A stretch of DNA of 32,088 bases from Rubrivivax sp. (GTDB taxonomy: Bacteria > Pseudomonadota > Gammaproteobacteria > Burkholderiales > Burkholderiaceae_C), in the NCBI GenBank assembly GCA_021297985.1, contig JAJTGU010000043.1, positions 1-32,088 on the forward strand, in the 5' to 3' direction. This document shows, piece by piece, positions 24,601 to 32,088 of this stretch; positions within the stretch are counted from its first letter, which is position 1; every line of letters begins with the position of its first letter. A program made the position numbers and the translations under genes. The notes under the pieces were generated by a model. The model ran no database searches. It was not told the origin of the DNA and worked only from the letters and a program-made list of their open reading frames with translations.

Positions 24601-27380
24601 TGCGCCTGCTCCCAGTTGGCACCGACACCGACCTCGGCCAGCAGCGGGACGTCAAGCCGGGCGACACCGGCCATCAGGCGCGGAATCGCTTCCCGGGCCC
24701 AGTCGACCTCGACTTCCGGCACCTCGAGCACCAGTTCGTCGTGCACCTGCATGATCATGCGCGTGCTGCGCCCCTCGGCGTCCAGCGCCTGCTGCACCGC
24801 CAGCATCGCGAGCTTGATCAGGTCCGCGGCCGTCCCCTGCATCGGCGCGTTGATCGCCTGGCGCTCGGCGCCGCTGCGGCGCGGACCGTTGCCGCTGTTG
24901 ATCTCCGGCAGCCACAGGCGGCGTCCAAAGACGGTTTCGACATAGCCGCGCTCCTTCGCGGACACGCGCGTCTCGTCCATGTAGCGCTTGACGCCGGCAA
25001 AGCGCTGGAAGTAGCGGTCGATGTAGTCCTTGGCCGCCTTCTGCTCGATGCCCAGGTTGCTGGCCAGACCAAACGCGCCCATGCCGTAGATGAGACCGAA
25101 GTTGATGACCTTGGCGTAGCGGCGCTGCTCGCCCGAGACCTCTGCGAGCGGCACCGCGAAGACCTCGCTCGCGGTCGCGCGGTGCACATCCTGGCCCTCG
25201 GCAAAGGCGCGCAGCAACCCCGGGTCCTGGCTGATGTGGGCCATGATGCGCAGCTCGATCTGCGAGTAGTCGGCGCTCATCAGCACATGTCCGGGTGGCG
25301 CGATGAAGGCCTCCCGAACGCGGCGGCCTTCGGCGGTGCGGATGGGGATGTTCTGCAGGTTCGGGTCGTTGCTGGACAGGCGCCCCGTCACCGCAACCGC
25401 CTGAGCGTAGTGGGTGTGCACGCGGCCGGTGGCTGGGTTGACCATCAGCGGCAGCTTGTCGGTGTAGGTGCCCTTGAGCTTGGCCAGCGAGCGGTGCTCG
25501 AGGATGGTGGCCGGCAGCGGATAGTCGGCCGCGAGTTCCTGAAGGACTTCCTCATCCGTGGATGGCGCGCCGCTGGCGGTGCGCTTCTTCACCGGCAGCC
25601 CAAGCTTGCCGAACAGGATCTCGCCGATCTGCTTGGGGCTGCCCAGGTTGAAGGGCTGGCCCGCGGTGTCATAGGCGCGCTGCTCCAGCGCCAGCATGCG
25701 TTCGGCCAGCTGCTGGCTCTGGCGCGCGAGTTCGACGCTGTCGATCAGCACGCCATGGCGCTCGATGCGCGCCAGCAGCGGCGCGACCGGCATCTCGATG
25801 GTCTCGTAGACGCTCCTGAGCTTGGCGTCGGACTGGATCTGCGGCCACAGGTGGGTGTGCACGTGCAGCGTCATCTCGCTGTCCTCGCCGCTGTACTCAG
25901 CCGCTCGCTGCACGTCGACCTGCGCAAACGGGATCTGCGCCGCGCCCTTGCCGCAAACGTCTTCGTAGCTGAGGCCGCGCCGGTTCAGGTGGCGGTCGGC
26001 CAGGCTTTCCAGGCTGTGACCCTTGTGCGCCTCGAGCACGTAGCTCTGCAGCATCGTGTCGTGGGCGTAGCCTTGCACCGCGATGCCATGGTTGGCAAGC
26101 ACCTGCAGGTCGTACTTGATGTTCTGGCCGACCTTGGGTCGGCGGGGATCCTCCAGCCAGGGCTTCAATGCCGCCAGCACCTCGTCGCGTGGCAACTGCT
26201 CGGGTGCGCCGGGGTAGTTGTGCATCAACGGCACATAGGCCGCACGGCCCGGTTCGACGGCAAAGCTGATGCCCACGACCTGCGCGCGCATCGCGTCGAG
26301 CGAGTCGGTCTCGGTGTCGACGGCCGCCAGTTCGGCCTCGTGCAGCACCGCGATCCAGGCGGCCAGCCGCTCGCGGTCAAGCACCGTTTCGTACTCGCGG
26401 GCCAGCGCCCTTTGCGGCGCGGGGGGTGTTCCGGCATGCAGCGCCTCGTCGTTGGCCACCACCGCCGGTGCCGGGCTGCCCGCGGCGTCCTCGAGTTCGC
26501 GCTTCCAGGATCGGAAACCATAGCGGTTGAAGAAGTCCAGCAGCCCGGCTCGGTCCACCTCGCCCAGCGCCAGGCCCTCGATGGCCGGCCAGCCGGGCAC
26601 ATGACCGGCGAGATCGCAGTCGGTGACCACGGTCACCAGGCGTTCGGCCTGGGGCAGCCAATCCAGGGCCTTCTTCAGGTTCTCGCCGGCGACGCCCTTG
26701 ATGCGATCGGCAGCCGCCATCACGCCCGCCAACGAGCCGTGCTCGTCCAGCCACTTGGCCGCGGTCTTGGGTCCGACCTTGTCGACGCCCGGAACGTTGT
26801 CGACCGTGTCCCCGATCAATGCCAGGTAGTCGACGATGCGATCCGGCGCCACACCGAACTTGGCCTTCACGCCGGCGATGTCGAGCCGCTCGTTGCTCAT
26901 GGTGTTGACCAGCGTGACCCGTTCGTCAACCAGCTGGGCGAGGTCCTTGTCCCCAGTGGAGATCACCACGTCCAGCCCCATCGCTGCTGCGCTGCGGGCC
27001 AGCGTCCCGATGGCGTCGTCGGCCTCGATGCGCGGAACCTCCAGCACCGGCCAGCCGAGCAGGCGCACGACTTCATGGATCGGGGCGATCTGTTCGCGCA
27101 GGGCATCGGGCATCGGCGCGCGGTTGGCCTTGTACTCGGCGTACCAGTCGTCGCGGAAAGTCGGCCCACTGGCATCGAAGACACAGGCCGCCAGGCGGGC
27201 CGGGTACTGATCGCGCAGACGCTTCATCATCGCCACCATGCCGTGGATGGCACCGGTGGGGACCCCGTTCGGGCCGCGCAGGTCGGGCATCGCGTGGTAG
27301 GCGCGGTAGAGATAGCTGGAGCCATCGACCAGCAGCAAGCCGGGTCCGGCCAGGCCCGCGGTGGAGGGGGTGTCGGTCAT
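24597..27380 (-). CDS. polA: DNA polymerase I
   Basis: DNA polymerase I removes RNA primers and fills gaps in repair and lagging-strand synthesis. The 927-residue protein carries all three domains. The 5'-3' exonuclease spans about 1-300 (LLVDGSSYLYRAYHA, DALREQIAPIHE). The 3'-5' proofreading domain has D355 and E357 in VDTETDS. The polymerase has motif A SADYSQIELRI (D704, E709), motif B with K757 and Y765 in RRYAKVINFGLIYG, and motif C VHDELVLEV (D881, E882). The proofreading residues look intact. The start ATG at 27380 has CCCCCC directly before it and no ribosome binding site, so initiation may be on a leaderless or very short leader. It is the first gene of polA-fdhF-like-fdhD and divergent from the DUF2782 gene over 39 bases. 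Confidence 0.96.
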   Translation of the reverse strand: MTDTPSTAGLAGPGLLLVDGSSYLYRAYHAMPDLRGPNGVPTGAIHGMVAMMKRLRDQYPARLAACVFDASGPTFRDDWYAEYKANRAPMPDALREQIAPIHEVVRLLGWPVLEVPRIEADDAIGTLARSAAAMGLDVVISTGDKDLAQLVDERVTLVNTMSNERLDIAGVKAKFGVAPDRIVDYLALIGDTVDNVPGVDKVGPKTAAKWLDEHGSLAGVMAAADRIKGVAGENLKKALDWLPQAERLVTVVTDCDLAGHVPGWPAIEGLALGEVDRAGLLDFFNRYGFRSWKRELEDAAGSPAPAVVANDEALHAGTPPAPQRALAREYETVLDRERLAAWIAVLHEAELAAVDTETDSLDAMRAQVVGISFAVEPGRAAYVPLMHNYPGAPEQLPRDEVLAALKPWLEDPRRPKVGQNIKYDLQVLANHGIAVQGYAHDTMLQSYVLEAHKGHSLESLADRHLNRRGLSYEDVCGKGAAQIPFAQVDVQRAAEYSGEDSEMTLHVHTHLWPQIQSDAKLRSVYETIEMPVAPLLARIERHGVLIDSVELARQSQQLAERMLALEQRAYDTAGQPFNLGSPKQIGEILFGKLGLPVKKRTASGAPSTDEEVLQELAADYPLPATILEHRSLAKLKGTYTDKLPLMVNPATGRVHTHYAQAVAVTGRLSSNDPNLQNIPIRTAEGRRVREAFIAPPGHVLMSADYSQIELRIMAHISQDPGLLRAFAEGQDVHRATASEVFAVPLAEVSGEQRRYAKVINFGLIYGMGAFGLASNLGIEQKAAKDYIDRYFQRFAGVKRYMDETRVSAKERGYVETVFGRRLWLPEINSGNGPRRSGAERQAINAPMQGTAADLIKLAMLAVQQALDAEGRSTRMIMQVHDELVLEVPEVEVDWAREAIPRLMAGVARLDVPLLAEVGVGANWEQAH

Positions 27381-27402
27381 GGGGGGACATTGTCGCGCCG
27401 CC

Positions 27403-27408
27403 TAGAAT
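27403..27408 (+). promoter_or_regulatory. Possible -10 element of the DUF2782-thrB promoter
   Basis: TAGAAT lies in the 39-base divergent gap between polA and the DUF2782 gene, 11 bases before the ATG at 27420. It is close to the sigma-70 consensus, but no -35 hexamer is visible at 16-18 bases. The predicted transcript would start about five bases before the ATG, and no ribosome binding site is present. Confidence 0.3.
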
Positions 27409-27419
27409 CTGGCCCATCC

Positions 27420-27749
27420 ATGCGTCCAGTCCCTGCCCGTTTCCTCCGCTGTGCCACCGTGTGCCTGCTGCCCGCCCTGGTTGGCGCGCCCGCACTGGCC
27501 CAAAACGCCCCAGCCCCCGCGGCCGCCGCATCGGCTCCGGCCGACCGGCGCGTGATCGAGGACGACAACGTGCGCATCGAGGAGCTTCGTGTGCGGGGCC
27601 AGAACCGCAGCGTGACGGTGCGGCCCAAGGGTGCGGACGGCAAGCCTTCGGGCCGGCCCTACGAGATCCTGGTCGCGCCAGGGGGCCGCGACGGCGCCCA
27701 GGAGCGTGGTGCTGCCGGCCAGAGCGCCTGGTCGGTCCTCAAGTTCTAG
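27420..27749 (+). CDS. DUF2782 family secreted protein
   Basis: This 109-residue protein has a signal peptide ending near APALA/QNAP (about residue 27), then a low-complexity Ala/Pro linker. The conserved part is RRVIEDDNVRIEELRVRGQNRSVTV with VRPKGADG and GRPYEILV. This is the DUF2782 pattern, a small beta-rich periplasmic domain of unknown function that is usually found just upstream of thrB in betaproteobacteria, as here. The start at 27420 is chosen because the signal peptide follows immediately; a longer open frame upstream is antisense to polA. It has no ribosome binding site. The gap of 35 bases to thrB suggests a shared transcript. Confidence 0.87.
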   Translation: MRPVPARFLRCATVCLLPALVGAPALAQNAPAPAAAASAPADRRVIEDDNVRIEELRVRGQNRSVTVRPKGADGKPSGRPYEILVAPGGRDGAQERGAAGQSAWSVLKF

Positions 27750-27784
27750 TCGTCGTCCCCTTCCCTTCAGGATCCGGCGCGCCG

Positions 27785-28771
27785 ATGGCCGTGTACACCG
27801 AAGTCGGCCTCGCCGACGCCCAATCGCTGCTGCACGACCGCCTCGGGCTCGGCGACGTGACCGACCTGCAGGGCATCCGCTCGGGCATCGAGAACACCAA
27901 CTACTACGCCAATACTGAACGCGGCCAGTGGGTGCTGACCTTGTTCGAGCGACTCGCCCACGATCAGCTGCCGTACTACCTGCGCCTGATGGAGCACCTG
28001 GCCCATCGGGGCATCCCGGTCCCCGCGCCGCAGCCCGACGCCCGCGGCGAACTCGTCCACAGCCTGTGCGGCAAGCCCGCCGCCGTGGTGACGCGCTTGC
28101 CCGGCAGCCATCGCCTGGCCCCGGGGGTCGACCATGCCCGGCAGGTCGGCGCGATGCTCGCGCGCATGCACGTGGCCAGCTCGGACTTCGCGCTCCACCA
28201 GCCGCACCTGCGCGGCCTGGACTGGTGGATCGAGACGGTGCCGGTGGTCCTGCCGCATCTGGACGGCGAACGCGCCCGTCTGCTTGAAACCGAACTCGCG
28301 TACCAGCGCTCGACGCTGGGATCGGACAGTGGGCTGGCGCTGCCGCGCGGGGCGATCCATGCCGACCTGTTCCGCGACAACGCGATGTTCGACGACACCG
28401 CCGGCGAGGACCGCCTGTGCGGGTTCTTCGACTTCTACTTCGCCGGCACCGAGACGCTGCTGTTCGACGTCGCCACCTGCCTGAACGACTGGTGCTGCGA
28501 CATGGCCACGGGTGCCCTGGATCCGGCCCGAGCCAACGCCTTCATGACCGCCTACACCGCGGTCCGGCCCCTTGCGGCCGTGGAGCACGAGCTCTTCAAC
28601 GCGCAACTGCGCGCTGCAGCGTTCCGGTTCTGGCTGTCGCGGCTGTGGGACTGGCACCTGCCCCGCAGCGCGGCCTTGCTGACCCCCAAGGACCCGGGCC
28701 ACTTCGAGCGGGTGCTTCGATCGCGGATCGACGCACCCTGGTCCCCCGGACCGACGCCTTTCCCGGCCTGA
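27785..28771 (+). CDS. thrB: Homoserine kinase (APH-fold ThrB)
   Basis: This enzyme phosphorylates L-homoserine with ATP in threonine synthesis. The 328-residue protein is the aminoglycoside-phosphotransferase-like (type II) ThrB of beta/alphaproteobacteria, unrelated to the GHMP ThrB of E. coli. Motifs are GIRSGIENTNYYANT near the N-terminus, the catalytic HADLFRDN (H192, D194, N199), and the metal-binding FFDFYFAG (D216). The ATG at 27785 gives MAVYTEVGLADAQSLL, the common start of the family; the longer frame to 27461 is a shadow. It lies 35 bases after DUF2782 and 31 before the BPSS1780-type gene, a conserved trio in this group. Confidence 0.95.
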   Translation: MAVYTEVGLADAQSLLHDRLGLGDVTDLQGIRSGIENTNYYANTERGQWVLTLFERLAHDQLPYYLRLMEHLAHRGIPVPAPQPDARGELVHSLCGKPAAVVTRLPGSHRLAPGVDHARQVGAMLARMHVASSDFALHQPHLRGLDWWIETVPVVLPHLDGERARLLETELAYQRSTLGSDSGLALPRGAIHADLFRDNAMFDDTAGEDRLCGFFDFYFAGTETLLFDVATCLNDWCCDMATGALDPARANAFMTAYTAVRPLAAVEHELFNAQLRAAAFRFWLSRLWDWHLPRSAALLTPKDPGHFERVLRSRIDAPWSPGPTPFPA

Positions 28772-28802
28772 GCGCCACCCCGGACCTGTTCCCCTCCCGC
28801 CC

Positions 28803-29642
28803 ATGCCTCTCTTGCTGAAGCCCGTTCCACCCTCGCGCGGCCCGCGCTGGATCGGCGACGCCTGGCGGCTGTGGCGCAAGAAGCCGCTTGCGTTCACGGC
28901 GATGTTCGGCGTCTTCCTGTTTGCGGCCACGGTGGTGGGCTTCGTGCCGCTGGTCGGCGAACTGGTCCAGATGGCCGCGTTGCCGATGCTGAGCCTGGGT
29001 TTCATGGTCGCAAGCCAGTCGGCGCTGCTCGACGGGCCGGTGCACCCGCGCCAATACATCCAGCCCCTGCAGGGCGACCCGGTGCGCCGCCGCTCCCTGC
29101 TTGTCGTGTGCATCAGCTTTGGCGTGCTGGCCGTGGCGATCCTGCTGCTGTGCAACGCGATCAGCGACAACGCGCTGGCCCGGCTGCAGGTGCTGATGGC
29201 GCAGGGCAGTGCGGCGCAGCCCAGGATCGACGCCCTGATGGAAGAGCCCGGCGTGCGCAACGCGGTGCTGGTGGGCATGGTTCTGGTGGTGTTGTTGTCG
29301 ATCCCCTACTGGCACGCGGCCGCCCTGGTGCACTGGGGGGGTCAACGGCCGGCCCAGGCGCTGTTTTCGAGCACGCTGGCGATCTGGCGCAGCAAGGGTG
29401 CCTTCCTGCTGTTCGGGCTGGCCTGGCTGGGCCTGGTGCTGCTGTTCAGCCTCGTCGCCGGCATGGTCCTGGGCCTGCTCGGGCTTGGCGCGGTGGCCAA
29501 CGCCGTGGCCGTCGCTGCGGTGCTGATGTTCTCGACGCTGTTCTACGTCGCCCAGTTGTTCACCTTCAACGACAGCTTCGGCGGCGCGATCACCGGCACC
29601 GACAGCCTCAGCGACGAGCCGCCGCCGACGACAGCAACCTGA
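28803..29642 (+). CDS. BPSS1780-family membrane protein
   Basis: This 279-residue integral membrane protein has about six hydrophobic segments, roughly 32-52, 56-75, 98-118, 152-172, 197-220 and 222-248, with a C-terminal acidic end (GTDSLSDEPPPTTAT). The N-terminal GPRWIGDAWRLWRKKPLAFTAMF is the BPSS1780-family hallmark. The family is widespread next to thrB in Burkholderiales and has no known function. No ribosome binding site precedes the ATG (CTCCCGCCC). Its last 35 bases overlap the 3' end of the convergent DUF2235 gene. The family call is from memory of the N-terminal pattern and the gene order. Confidence 0.85.
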   Translation: MPLLLKPVPPSRGPRWIGDAWRLWRKKPLAFTAMFGVFLFAATVVGFVPLVGELVQMAALPMLSLGFMVASQSALLDGPVHPRQYIQPLQGDPVRRRSLLVVCISFGVLAVAILLLCNAISDNALARLQVLMAQGSAAQPRIDALMEEPGVRNAVLVGMVLVVLLSIPYWHAAALVHWGGQRPAQALFSSTLAIWRSKGAFLLFGLAWLGLVLLFSLVAGMVLGLLGLGAVANAVAVAAVLMFSTLFYVAQLFTFNDSFGGAITGTDSLSDEPPPTTAT

Positions 29643-31398
29643 CCAGGCGCCACATCCGCAGCAATTTCTGCACGCTCAGCCAGGCCACCAGCAGCTGGGC
29701 CAGGAACGCCAGCACGCTGGCGCCGAGCATCGCCAGCACAAAGGCCAGGATCGTCGCCACGTCTTCGGCCAGGTCGAACACCACCAGGCCCAACAGCGCG
29801 CGGCCCTGCAGATTCAACGCCGCATCGTCGCCGTCGCCGGCCTTTCGGACTCCCGCCCGGCGCCCGAACGCCCGCGCGGCAAACCAGCACAGGCCCGCGG
29901 CATAGGCGGCGATGAACAGGAGGTCGACCGCCGTCGCTGCGATCGGATGTCGAAAGCGCCTGAACTCATCGGCCCAGTCGGCGTTCAGCCAGGCGCCGAT
30001 GCTGGACAGATCGGCCGGCCGGCCTTCGAGCCAGGTCCAGTTCAGCCAACCCGTGAGCTGCCAGGCCTGGAATTCCAGGTTCTTGGACAGGTAGTGCGGG
30101 ATCTGGGTCGCGGCAACAGACAGGTCGCGCCACCACGAGCCGGTGTCCGGGAAGCCCGCATGCAACTGGCCCATCACCACCGAGAGCAGCGCCGCCGCCA
30201 GCAGGCACTTCCAGGCCCAGCCCGGGGCCTTTGCGTCGGCCCAGGCACCAGGCAGCGGTGCCGAATTCGGTGGCGCGCTCGCGTGGGCCTCGGCCACCAG
30301 TTCGAAGGTCTCGCCGTTGTCCATCACCACCCGGGTCGTGTCACGCACGGCCATGCCCGTCAAGGCATAGACGGGGGTCATCTGAAGCTGGCTGTGCAAG
30401 GCGGGCTCGGGGCCGGGCACCGGCCGCAACTCCAGCGCCGACAGGGCCTGGACGACCTCGGCTTCGCTGGCCAGGGGCAGGCCGTGGTGGTCCAGCTTCA
30501 GGCCCATCTGCACGGCCTGCCCCACGAGCCAGGCCAATGCTGTGTCCGAGCAGGCACTCATCCCGCGCGCGTAGCCACCGCCGACGTCGCAATGGGCCCC
30601 GGGGAACCACAGCTGGACCAGTGACCCGGTGTGGCCCAGGCGGTTCTCGAACGGTCCGTTCTGCCCGGCATACAGCCGGGGCAGGAACTGCAGGCGGTGT
30701 TCATCCAGCGCCAGCGCCTGCCGGATGTGCAGGAAGTGCTTGCCTTCGGGCTTGGGCAACTGCGTGAAGCGCAGTCCGAAAGGACCCAGCCCGACCGCAG
30801 CCACCGTGTCCCAGACGCCGATGAAGTGGATCTCGACCTTGCGCAGCGCCGGCCTCGCGAACAGGTGGCGCGCCTGCTGCACGATGCGGTCCCAGACCTG
30901 CTCGGGCGTGCTGCCGTCGTCAGCGGCGTCGGGCTTGGCCGAGAAGTAGATGTGCAGCAACGTCGGCACCATGTTGGCGTGCTGCGGCTCCAGGATGCCG
31001 AAGCGGTTGACGATGCCGGCCAGGCTGCGCGCCGTGAACGCACCACGCGAGAAGCCGAAGATCCAGAGCTGGTCGCCCTCACGCCAGTGGTGCATCAGGA
31101 ACAGGTAGCAGTCGGCGATGTTTTCGTACACGCCGCGGCCGAAGGCCAGGCCCGACAGGCGATCGACGTGGCGCTTGATCTGGTCGACCCGGGTCGCGCC
31201 GGGCAGTTCGCCCGGGTTGCCGACGCCAGGGTCGTAGAAGACCAGGCGCTGCTCGTCGTCGCGCGGGTCAGCTGCCAGCAGTTCGGCGAGCTTGACGACA
31301 TTGGTGTCGTCCAACCGGCCGGTGAGGTTGTTGTTGGTGCCATCGGCGAGGACGACGATCTGCCGGCCGGCCGACACCTCAGAGGCGGAGCGGCTCAT
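29608..31398 (-). CDS. DUF2235 (Tle1-like) alpha/beta hydrolase with C-terminal membrane region
   Basis: This 596-residue protein has an N-terminal DUF2235/Tle1-like alpha/beta-hydrolase domain (about 12-330). The nucleophile elbow is GFSRGAFTAR (S117), an acid candidate is D197 in GVWDTVAAVG, and the histidine block is WFPGAHCDVGGGY (H269). Members include type VI secretion phospholipase effectors and other lipid/ester hydrolases. Residues about 415-596 add hydrophobic helices (LLAAALLSVVM; AATAVDLLFIAAYAAGLCWF; LAFVLAMLGASVLAFL), so it is probably anchored in the inner membrane and not injected. The ATG at 31398 overlaps the S8 protease stop (ATGA). No Hcp, VgrG, PAAR or immunity gene is visible. 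A longer frame to 31608 is rejected as antisense to the protease end. Confidence 0.9.
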   Translation of the reverse strand: MSRSASEVSAGRQIVVLADGTNNNLTGRLDDTNVVKLAELLAADPRDDEQRLVFYDPGVGNPGELPGATRVDQIKRHVDRLSGLAFGRGVYENIADCYLFLMHHWREGDQLWIFGFSRGAFTARSLAGIVNRFGILEPQHANMVPTLLHIYFSAKPDAADDGSTPEQVWDRIVQQARHLFARPALRKVEIHFIGVWDTVAAVGLGPFGLRFTQLPKPEGKHFLHIRQALALDEHRLQFLPRLYAGQNGPFENRLGHTGSLVQLWFPGAHCDVGGGYARGMSACSDTALAWLVGQAVQMGLKLDHHGLPLASEAEVVQALSALELRPVPGPEPALHSQLQMTPVYALTGMAVRDTTRVVMDNGETFELVAEAHASAPPNSAPLPGAWADAKAPGWAWKCLLAAALLSVVMGQLHAGFPDTGSWWRDLSVAATQIPHYLSKNLEFQAWQLTGWLNWTWLEGRPADLSSIGAWLNADWADEFRRFRHPIAATAVDLLFIAAYAAGLCWFAARAFGRRAGVRKAGDGDDAALNLQGRALLGLVVFDLAEDVATILAFVLAMLGASVLAFLAQLLVAWLSVQKLLRMWRLVRLLSSAAARR

Positions 31399-32088
31399 GC
31401 GGCGCGGGCCTGGGTCAGCGTGTCGGCATCGGGCAGGTCCGCCGCCAGCAGCGCCCCGGCGTCCAGGATGCCCGCGCCGAAGCCGCCATCGACGACCCAG
31501 CCCGGCGGCTTGCGCGCGGTCTGCCGGGCCAGCGTGCGGAAGGCCTCGATGCGCTGCCAGGGCTCCGGGTACTTCGCCGCGATCTCGGCTCCGCGATGCA
31601 CCAGCCACAGCGCCGCGGTGCCGGTGGTCAGCGCCGTGGCGTAGGACGTGCCGTCACCGCCGCCGGCATAGCCGGCCGGTGCCGTGCCCTTGACCTGCGC
31701 GCGCCGGATCTGGTCGGACGGCGCACTGAAGGCCACCTCGGGACCGAAGGCGCTGCCGCTCCAGGGCCTGTCCTGCGGGGTGACACCGGCGACCGCGATC
31801 GCACGCGGAAAGCACGCCGGCGCGACCACGTTGTTGACGATGTTGCCAGCCGCGCACACGAGGATAGTTCCGGCCTCGTAGCAGCGGTTGACCGCCTGGC
31901 GCAGCGGCTTCGTGGCCATGAACGCCGGCATGCCCAGGCTGACATTGATGACCGCCGCGCCTTGCGCCAGCAGGTGGTCGACGGCCTGCAGGAATTCGTT
32001 CTGCGCGTGCGGGATCAGCACGATGTCGGTGATGCGCACCGGCACCAGCGGGAGACGCGGCGCCGCGCCATGGAACGGCCCGCCCGCA
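31395..32088 (-). CDS. S8 (subtilisin-type) serine protease, C-terminal part (5' end outside the window)
   Basis: The window holds 230 codons, the C-terminal portion of a subtilase; the frame stays open to the edge (the first residues read AGGPFHGAAPRL), so the GTG at 32045 is not the start. Visible are INVSLGMP, the oxyanion asparagine in CAAGNIVNN (codon at 31842-31844), and the nucleophile serine in GDGTSYATAL (codon at 31644-31646). The Asp and His of the triad would lie upstream. The last residues (GVGAGILDAGALLAADL-like, ending LTQARAA) show no membrane helix or PEP-CTERM tail. Its TGA overlaps the DUF2235 ATG by 4 bases, so both are made from one transcript. Whether it has a signal peptide cannot be seen here. 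Confidence 0.88.
   Translation of the reverse strand, partial: AGGPFHGAAPRLPLVPVRITDIVLIPHAQNEFLQAVDHLLAQGAAVINVSLGMPAFMATKPLRQAVNRCYEAGTILVCAAGNIVNNVVAPACFPRAIAVAGVTPQDRPWSGSAFGPEVAFSAPSDQIRRAQVKGTAPAGYAGGGDGTSYATALTTGTAALWLVHRGAEIAAKYPEPWQRIEAFRTLARQTARKPPGWVVDGGFGAGILDAGALLAADLPDADTLTQARAA

Noticed and set aside
24561..27749. 1062-codon open frame on the plus strand across polA
   Set aside because: Same antisense effect. Only its last 109 codons, after the ATG at 27420, are real (DUF2782 protein).
32043..32045. GTG at 32045 as start of the S8 protease
   Set aside because: The frame stays open to the window edge with subtilase-like residues before it, and the Asp/His part of the triad must lie upstream.

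Overview
The window is a stretch of a GC-rich bacterial chromosome, most likely a betaproteobacterium of the order Burkholderiales (Rubrivivax/Leptothrix/Ideonella-like). The case rests on gene content and order: sucA-sucB-lpdA as one unit, etfBA next to an acyl-CoA dehydrogenase, polA divergent from a DUF2782 gene, homoserine kinase (thrB) and a BPSS1780-type membrane protein, plus two PEP-CTERM proteins. The placement is inferred from content; no database search was possible.

Layout. (1) 1-5847, minus strand: the 2-oxoglutarate dehydrogenase operon sucA-sucB-lpdA, followed by the start of a TPR-like hypothetical gene cut by the window edge. (2) 6066-9605, plus strand: a small Cys-cluster protein, an orphan peptide-type ABC substrate-binding protein, and two overlapping glutathione S-transferase family genes (the first YghU-like). 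(3) 9636-11598, minus: two PEP-CTERM proteins, the second a secreted glucose/sorbosone dehydrogenase-like beta-propeller. (4) 11718-17786, minus: etfB, etfA, a DmdC-type acyl-CoA dehydrogenase, a nitronate monooxygenase family protein, a Gly-rich lipoprotein and an amidohydrolase. A near-perfect 24-bp TetR-type operator lies upstream of etfB and a strong hairpin lies between etfA and the dehydrogenase. (5) 17890-19203, minus: a UMF1/Atg22-like MFS permease. (6) 19277-21456, plus: tRNA-Leu(UAA), a Phd-PIN toxin-antitoxin pair with a perfect inverted-repeat operator, and a secreted protein of unknown function with less GC-biased codon use. (7) 21497-27380, minus: polA, an FdhF/YdeP-like molybdopterin oxidoreductase and its sulfurtransferase FdhD, chained by 4-bp start/stop overlaps. 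(8) 27420-29642, plus: DUF2782 protein, ThrB, BPSS1780-family membrane protein. (9) 29608-32088, minus: an S8 subtilase (5' end outside the window) overlapping by 4 bp a DUF2235 (Tle1-like) alpha/beta hydrolase with a C-terminal membrane region.

How the genes fit together. Regions 1 and 4 are central oxidative metabolism: the TCA cycle E1/E2/E3 complex, and an acyl-CoA dehydrogenase with its electron acceptor ETF, probably under fatty-acid-type TetR control. Region 7 couples a housekeeping DNA polymerase to a molybdoenzyme and its maturation factor. The least explained parts are the S8-DUF2235 pair at the right edge, the tRNA-adjacent toxin-antitoxin locus with a possibly leaderless transcript, and the tandem PEP-CTERM genes. 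No insertion sequence, rRNA, CRISPR array or phage gene was seen, and no gene-free gap exceeds 300 bases.
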